Assembly: GCA_005503335.1 (NCBI GenBank)
Contig: SCMQ01000021.1
Location: 1-64,000, forward strand
Source of the DNA: Comamonadaceae bacterium 2FH
GTDB lineage: Bacteria > Pseudomonadota > Gammaproteobacteria > Burkholderiales > Burkholderiaceae_C
DNA length: 64,000 nt
Direction of reading: 5' to 3'
Part shown: in pieces, positions 59,302 to 64,000 of the stretch
How the letters are laid out: each line of letters opens with the position of its first letter
How positions within the stretch are numbered: the first letter of the stretch is position 1
Program-made: the position numbers and the translations under genes
The notes under the pieces: model-generated
Databases searched by the model: none
What the model was told of the DNA's origin: nothing
Seen by the model: only the letters and a program-made list of their open reading frames with translations

Positions 59302-59317
59302 TTGCTTTCTCCTGGCG

Positions 59318-60697
59318 TTAGTAGTCAAACGATTGGTACGGCTTCGAGAACGTCATGTCCTTGGTCACGATGACGTTGAACCGATAGCCGGGGCGGATTT
59401 CCAAGGTCGGGGCAATGTTCAGATTCTTGGAAACGAGTTGGGCGATGGTGTTGCCCAGCACTTGCCCAAGTGCTTCGCTCAAAGCATCGCTGGCGCGCTG
59501 CTGATTGCCGGTGGAACCGCTGTTGTCCTGGCTCATGCTCACGGCGGCGATGACGCCCGACATGAGGAAGGCCGAGCCGAACACGCGCAGGTAGTGGTTA
59601 TTCACCTGGTCATTGAAGCCCGCGTACCCGGCGCTATCCGCGCCCGGCATCGTGCCAATGTCCATCGCCTTGCCATCGGGGAACACGATGCGCTGCCAAG
59701 CCACAAGCACGCGCGACTGACCGTAGGCAACATCGCTCGAATACGACCCGACCAGGCGCGAGCCTTGCGGAATCAGCAGATGCTTGCCGGTCGGCGTGTC
59801 GTACACGTTCTGCGCGACCTGGGCCATGATCTGGCCCGGCAAGTCGGAGTTGATGCCCGAAATGAGCGTGGCCGGCACCACGAAGCCGGCGCGCAGCTCG
59901 AAGGGCGAGCGCGGCGCTTCGGGCTGGGAGTCCAGCCGCCAACGGTCGCCCTGGCCGCTTCCCGCGAACTGCGCGTAGTTCTTGCCCTGGCCGCCACCGG
60001 CGGTTTGCAAGAGCTGCGGCGCACCACCACCCACGCCGCCGCCGGCCTGCTGGCCGCCGACGCCCGAGGCGCGAAGCTGCGCGAGCCGGGCCTGATAGGC
60101 GGCGGTCGGATCGCCCGATGCTTGCGCACCGATTTGCTGCCGCACAGCCGCCAGGCGGGACAGCATTTCGTCGCGCGTCTGCGGCGTGCCCGGCTGCGCG
60201 CCCGATGACCCGCTGCTGCGCGGCGCATCGACACGAACGCCCGTCTTGGCCTTGACCGCTTCCTGGAACATTTGCAGCTTCGCCATGCGGATGCGGTCGG
60301 CTTCATCGTCATGCACCGGCTGGCCCAGGTTGCCGCTGGGCGGTGGCGGCGGCGCGTCCAGGTCGGGGCGCGCGACAAGCACCGGCGCAGCCTCTGGCCC
60401 GGTCGCCAGCTCCGGCGGCTTGAGCGGCGAGGCCGCTTCTACCGTGCCGCCATCCCTGTCGCCGACGATCTCCTTGGCGAACATCGACGTGTTACCCGCC
60501 TTCTCGGCCGCGCCTTGCGCCGGTGCGTTCTGCTTCGCAGCGCGATCCGCCGCGACCAGCATCATCACCAGCAGGAAGGCACCCAGCGCGGCCGCAAGGA
60601 TGTACATCGGCATGTTGTTGACACGCCGCACGCCGGACTTCTTCGATACCGCGCCCGGCGAGGCGTCCGGTGCCATTTGATCGGCTTGGTCACTCAT
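59318..60697 (-). CDS. trbI: TrbI, VirB10-like channel protein
   Basis: 459 residues. Short cytoplasmic N-terminus, one membrane segment (about residues 29-50, MPMYILAAALGAFLLVMMLV), a Pro-rich periplasmic spacer and a C-terminal VirB10-type barrel domain (QGSRLVGSYSSDVAYGQSRV). Spans inner and outer membranes of the conjugation channel. Confidence 0.94.
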   Translation of the reverse strand: MSDQADQMAPDASPGAVSKKSGVRRVNNMPMYILAAALGAFLLVMMLVAADRAAKQNAPAQGAAEKAGNTSMFAKEIVGDRDGGTVEAASPLKPPELATGPEAAPVLVARPDLDAPPPPPSGNLGQPVHDDEADRIRMAKLQMFQEAVKAKTGVRVDAPRSSGSSGAQPGTPQTRDEMLSRLAAVRQQIGAQASGDPTAAYQARLAQLRASGVGGQQAGGGVGGGAPQLLQTAGGGQGKNYAQFAGSGQGDRWRLDSQPEAPRSPFELRAGFVVPATLISGINSDLPGQIMAQVAQNVYDTPTGKHLLIPQGSRLVGSYSSDVAYGQSRVLVAWQRIVFPDGKAMDIGTMPGADSAGYAGFNDQVNNHYLRVFGSAFLMSGVIAAVSMSQDNSGSTGNQQRASDALSEALGQVLGNTIAQLVSKNLNIAPTLEIRPGYRFNVIVTKDMTFSKPYQSFDY

Positions 60698-60700
60698 AGG

Positions 60701-61162
60701 TCACTCCTTGCGCACCCAATACCCAGCCGGCGCAAAGCTGCCGTCTTGCACCAGGTACGGGCGGGTGATGGATTGATGGCCGACCAACAGAGTCAGGCGG
60801 TACAGGTTCGAGTCGCCGGCCTGGTCGAGCACGTACCGCAGCGGCAGGGCCGCCGGCGATGCCGGCTCACTGGCCGCCGTGGCCTGCGCCTTCGCGCTGG
60901 CCGGGTTGAACTCCAGTAGGGCATAGCCGCGCTCGCGCAACGTCAGCACCAGGGCCTGGCCGAAGGCATCAGGCGTGGCCTGTTGCAGCTCCAGGCGCGT
61001 CTTGGCCGGCGGGTACAGCACAGCGAGCTGCTGCACCGCTTCGCGGGCGAGCTGCTGCTGATCGACCGTTGCGGTCGGCGGGACGAAGTTGCCGTATTGG
61101 CCGGTGGTCGCGCAGCCGCCCAGGGCGAGGACGAACAGCGCAGCAAAGATGATCTTGCGCAT
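60701..61162 (-). CDS. trbH: TrbH, outer-membrane lipoprotein (VirB7-like role)
   Basis: 153 residues from the ATG at 61162 with GGAGG 7 nt upstream. Lipoprotein signal MRKIIFAALFVLALGGC. The mature part has no strong motif. Placed between trbI and trbG as in all IncP Tra2 regions. Confidence 0.9.
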   Translation of the reverse strand: MRKIIFAALFVLALGGCATTGQYGNFVPPTATVDQQQLAREAVQQLAVLYPPAKTRLELQQATPDAFGQALVLTLRERGYALLEFNPASAKAQATAASEPASPAALPLRYVLDQAGDSNLYRLTLLVGHQSITRPYLVQDGSFAPAGYWVRKE

Positions 61163-61164
61163 GG

Positions 61165-62058
61165 TCACTTCCTCCGGGAGATAGTCACGCGGTCTTGGCT
61201 TCCACCAACACCGGCAATCAGGATCGCGCGGTCAAACACCGTGTCCACGATGTAGCGATTGCCCTGCACGCGATAGTTCACCATCACGGTTTCCTCGTCG
61301 CGGAAGATGCCGCCCTCGCGGCGCACGACCAGGAGCGTCGGCGCTTCGGTTTGCTCCATCGTTCCGGGCATTTCGATGATGGTCTTGCGGCCATCGTTGA
61401 ACACACGCACCGGCTTCCAGCTCGCCGAGCCGGACAGGTCATAGTCGAACTTGAGATCGCCCAGGTACTCGCCGGTCTGCGGGATGGTGCGGTCGGTGCG
61501 TTCTTGCGTTTCGCGGCGCTGGATCGCGTCCCACTTCGCAAGCGCGTCCTCGGGGTAGGTGAACGAGACTTGCGGCATGTACTCGGTGCGATGCGAGCGC
61601 AGGCGCAGGTGATAGGCGCGGCGGTTCGTCGTCACGATGAGGCTGGTTTCCAGGCCAACATCCATCGGCTTGATGATGAGGTGCTGCACTTCGTTGGGGC
61701 CGCTGCCGGTGATGGCCGGCTCGACCGTCCACCGGGCCGTGTCGCCCAGGTTGATCGAGTTGACTTGCTCGCCTGGCTGCAAGGCCACGTCGCACACCTG
61801 GAGCACCGCGCACACGATGCTGGGCTGCTGCGCGCCGAACAGGAACTTGATCGCGCCATTGGAGCCGGCGACGGGCTTCATGCCGGTGGCAGCGCCCGCG
61901 TTCCATCGCTTCGCAATGTCGATGGCCGCGCGCTCTTGAGGCGTCAGCGTCGGGTTCTTGCCGGTGAAATACTTGTCGGCCAGGTCATCGGCGGCCAGGG
62001 CCAGGGTGGGCGACAGCAGCGCAGCGCCCAAGGCGACAACGGAAAAGATTTTCTTCAT
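61165..62058 (-). CDS. trbG: TrbG, VirB9-like outer-membrane channel protein
   Basis: 297 residues from the ATG at 62058 with AAGGAC upstream. An ATG at 62079 is the alternative. Signal peptide MKKIFSVVALGAALLSPTLA. VirB9-type C-terminal part with VRVFNDGRKTIIEMP and NYRVQGNRYIVDTVFDRAIL. Forms the outer-membrane core with TrbH and TrbI. Confidence 0.93.
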   Translation of the reverse strand: MKKIFSVVALGAALLSPTLALAADDLADKYFTGKNPTLTPQERAAIDIAKRWNAGAATGMKPVAGSNGAIKFLFGAQQPSIVCAVLQVCDVALQPGEQVNSINLGDTARWTVEPAITGSGPNEVQHLIIKPMDVGLETSLIVTTNRRAYHLRLRSHRTEYMPQVSFTYPEDALAKWDAIQRRETQERTDRTIPQTGEYLGDLKFDYDLSGSASWKPVRVFNDGRKTIIEMPGTMEQTEAPTLLVVRREGGIFRDEETVMVNYRVQGNRYIVDTVFDRAILIAGVGGSQDRVTISRRK

Positions 62059-62075
62059 GGTGAATGTCCTTGGGT

Positions 62076-62864
62076 TCATTGAACGCGCGACCAGGAGTAG
62101 TCCCGCACGTACACGCTTAGGGGGTTGTTCCGAAGTTGCTCATCCGTGGTTTGCGGCGTGACTTCCGCGACGTACACAGTGACCAGCGCACGCCAGATCG
62201 CGGGCTTGCCCTTCGGTGTGCCTTGACGGTCGCGGGCGGTTTCTTCCCACTCGACTTGCCAGGTGTCCGGCGTCTGCGGGATGGCCGTCTTGATCTCGAC
62301 GTTCACCATTTCCTTTTCAGCGCGACGGAACGGGCTGGCATCCGGGGTGCCGTTCAACCACTCATTCATCTTTGGCGTTGCCGGATCGTTGGGCGACAAC
62401 TTGGCGTACACGCGGAACACAGAGCGGCGCTGCAAGGCCACGTCCGGCGTGACCGTGCGGGCGTCGGTGATGAACTCGGCGACCGTCGCATGGATGACGC
62501 GGGCATCGGCCTTCGAGGCCGCTTGCACCGGGCCGGCGGCCACTGTCTGGCCGAGCTTGTCCACTTCCACCACGTAGGGGATGAACTTCGACTGGCTGCC
62601 GATGTGGATCACGCCGCCGACGCCGGCGAGCGCGATCAACAGCGACAAGATGCCGATCACTTGCCAGGTCTGGCGAGACGACACGACGCCGCCCACGTGA
62701 TCGTTCCAGGTGCGACGAGCGGCCAGATAGGGGTTCTCGGCCTCGCCCTGGCGTCGGCCGCCTTCCAGCGGTTCATCGGTCTGCCGAGGGTCGCGCTTGT
62801 CGCGTCCTGCGGCCGTGGCGGGCTTCTTGAAGATCAAGCCCTTGAGGGTGTCGGCAAAGCTCAT
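62076..62864 (-). CDS. trbF: TrbF, VirB8-like inner-membrane protein
   Basis: 262 residues. Cytoplasmic N-terminus (about 1-65), one membrane segment (VIGILSLLIALAGVGGVIHI, about 67-86) and a periplasmic VirB8-type domain. Start overlaps the trbE stop by 4 nt, so the two are coupled. Confidence 0.93.
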   Translation of the reverse strand: MSFADTLKGLIFKKPATAAGRDKRDPRQTDEPLEGGRRQGEAENPYLAARRTWNDHVGGVVSSRQTWQVIGILSLLIALAGVGGVIHIGSQSKFIPYVVEVDKLGQTVAAGPVQAASKADARVIHATVAEFITDARTVTPDVALQRRSVFRVYAKLSPNDPATPKMNEWLNGTPDASPFRRAEKEMVNVEIKTAIPQTPDTWQVEWEETARDRQGTPKGKPAIWRALVTVYVAEVTPQTTDEQLRNNPLSVYVRDYSWSRVQ

Positions 62865-64000
62865 GCGGCCTCCAGGTAGTCATTGAGATTCAGATTGCGG
62901 CCGGCCAGCCAGTGATCGACCCACTCATGGCCGAACTTCGCTTGCAGGCTCTTGATGGCGGCGACCGATTCCTTGTCGGACGCGCCGACGAAGGCCAGGG
63001 CCAGCGGCCCCAGGGCGAGGTCATAGAGGCGGCGGCCGTTCTCGGAGACGTAGTAGTACTGCCGCTTCGGAACCGCCGTGGCGAGGATTTCGATTTGCCG
63101 CTTGTTGAGGCCCATGCGGCGATAGAGCGCCGCCGTGTCCTCGTCGCGGGCATAGACGTTCGGCAGGAAAATCTTGGTCGCGGTCGATTCCACGATCACA
63201 TCCAAGATGCCCGAGTTGGCCGCGTCGGAAAGGCTTTGCGTAGCCATGAGCACCAGGCAGTTCGCCTTGCGCAAGACCTTGAGCCATTCCCGAATCTTGG
63301 CGCGGAACGCCGGGTGGCCCAGCATCAACCAGGCTTCGTCCAGGATGATGACGGCCGGCTGGCCTTTAAGGCCGCGCTCGATGCGGCGGAACAGGTACAG
63401 CAGCACCGGCAGCGCGAACTTCTCGCCGAGGTTCATCAGCTCTTCGATCTCGAACACCGTGAAGTCGGAGAGCGACAGGCCATCCTCTTCGGCATCGAGC
63501 AGGTGGCCCATCGAGCCGTCCACCGTGTATTGCTTGATGGCCTCGCGGATCGCTTCGTCCTGGATCGTCACCGAGAACTCGGAGAGCGTGCGCGCGCCGC
63601 TGGCGTGCATGCTCATGATCGCGTGGCCGATCTCGTTGCGCTGCCCTGGCGTGGTGTCCACGCCGTTGAGCGCAAGGATCGTGTCGATCCACTCCATCGC
63701 CCAAGCCCGATCCGCCTTCGTTTCGAGGAACTGGAGCGGGCAGAAGGCCAGGCGGTCATCGTCGGCGGCCACCGTGAAGTGCAGGCCAGTCTTGCCCTTC
63801 GAGCCGGCATTGATTGCGGCCGCGAGCGGGTACATCGACATGCCCTTGTCGAAGGCGTAGATCGACATGCCGGCATAGCGCCGGAGCTGCGCGGCGATGA
63901 TGCCCAGGTGCGTCGATTTGCCCGCGCCGGTCGGGCCGAACATGAAGGTGTGGCCCAGGTCGCGCACGTGCAGGTTCAGCCGGAAGGGCGTAGCGCCGAC
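62861..64000 (-). CDS. trbE: TrbE, VirB4-type ATPase (partial, 5' end outside window)
   Basis: The C-terminal 379 residues or so are present, and the frame stays open to the window edge. Walker A FMFGPTGAGKST and Walker B AVIILDEAWLMLG are seen, as is the VirB4 pattern TQSLSDAANS. Full IncP TrbE is about 850 residues, so roughly half is missing. It powers assembly of the mating-pair apparatus. Confidence 0.95.
   Translation of the reverse strand, partial: VGATPFRLNLHVRDLGHTFMFGPTGAGKSTHLGIIAAQLRRYAGMSIYAFDKGMSMYPLAAAINAGSKGKTGLHFTVAADDDRLAFCPLQFLETKADRAWAMEWIDTILALNGVDTTPGQRNEIGHAIMSMHASGARTLSEFSVTIQDEAIREAIKQYTVDGSMGHLLDAEEDGLSLSDFTVFEIEELMNLGEKFALPVLLYLFRRIERGLKGQPAVIILDEAWLMLGHPAFRAKIREWLKVLRKANCLVLMATQSLSDAANSGILDVIVESTATKIFLPNVYARDEDTAALYRRMGLNKRQIEILATAVPKRQYYYVSENGRRLYDLALGPLALAFVGASDKESVAAIKSLQAKFGHEWVDHWLAGRNLNLNDYLEAA

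Overview
The window is most of the conjugation half of an IncP-1 (probably IncP-1 beta) broad-host-range plasmid, interrupted by about 38 kb of accessory DNA. The backbone assignment rests on gene order and on recognisable proteins: kfrA-kfrB-kfrC, the leader operon traK-L-M, an oriT whose nick sequence resembles that of RK2/RP4, the relaxase operon traX-J-I-H-G-F-E-D-C, and the Tra2 genes trbN-M-L-K-J-I-H-G-F-E. Six exact copies of the 13-bp KorB operator TTTAGCSGCTAAA support it. The accessory genes (IS1071, Bug-type receptors, aromatic-type catabolism) suggest a betaproteobacterial host such as the Comamonadaceae, Burkholderiaceae or Alcaligenaceae. That host is an inference.

Layout. 1-2410: the kfr genes. 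2410-2590: a small array of hairpin repeats. 2575-17079: the Tra1 region, with oriT at about 4160-4522. 17080-17324: a second array of the same repeats, whose last unit is cut by IS1071 copy A (17325-20528). 20529-33530: catabolic cluster 1 (SDR, acyl-CoA ligase, a complete Liv-type ABC importer, thiolase-like enzyme, a ligase remnant, MarR regulator), then IS fragments, a complete IS5-like element and a short integrase. 33531-36734: IS1071 copy B, which cuts off the 3' end of a second Tn3-family transposase gene (36735-39602). 40082-51122: catabolic cluster 2 (FAH-family hydrolase, cupin, thiolase-like enzyme, CMD-family protein, MarR regulator, two Bug receptors, acyl-CoA ligase, SDR, an oxygenase-type reductase and a truncated ligase). 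51188-53356: divergent tnpS/tnpT-type cointegrate-resolution genes. 53573-54631: a RES-Xre toxin-antitoxin pair. 54653-55090: an NrdA N-terminal remnant. A Tn4651-family-like terminal repeat ends at 55280. 55333-64000: Tra2 backbone, ending inside trbE.

How the parts fit. The Tra1 products process DNA at oriT (TraI, TraJ, TraK), couple it to the channel (TraG), prime it (TraC) and mature the pilin (TraF). The Trb products build the mating-pair apparatus. The right-hand accessory block reads best as a catabolic Tn3-superfamily transposon of the Tn4651 type: tnpA at one end, tnpS-tnpT and a toxin-antitoxin pair at the other, catabolic cargo between. Its left end was destroyed by IS1071. Cluster 1 lies between two directly repeated IS1071 copies and so has the form of an IS1071 composite transposon. 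The two clusters contain the same enzyme families (CoA ligase, SDR, SCP-x-type thiolase, MarR), so they may act on related carboxylic-acid substrates. The substrate cannot be read from the sequence.
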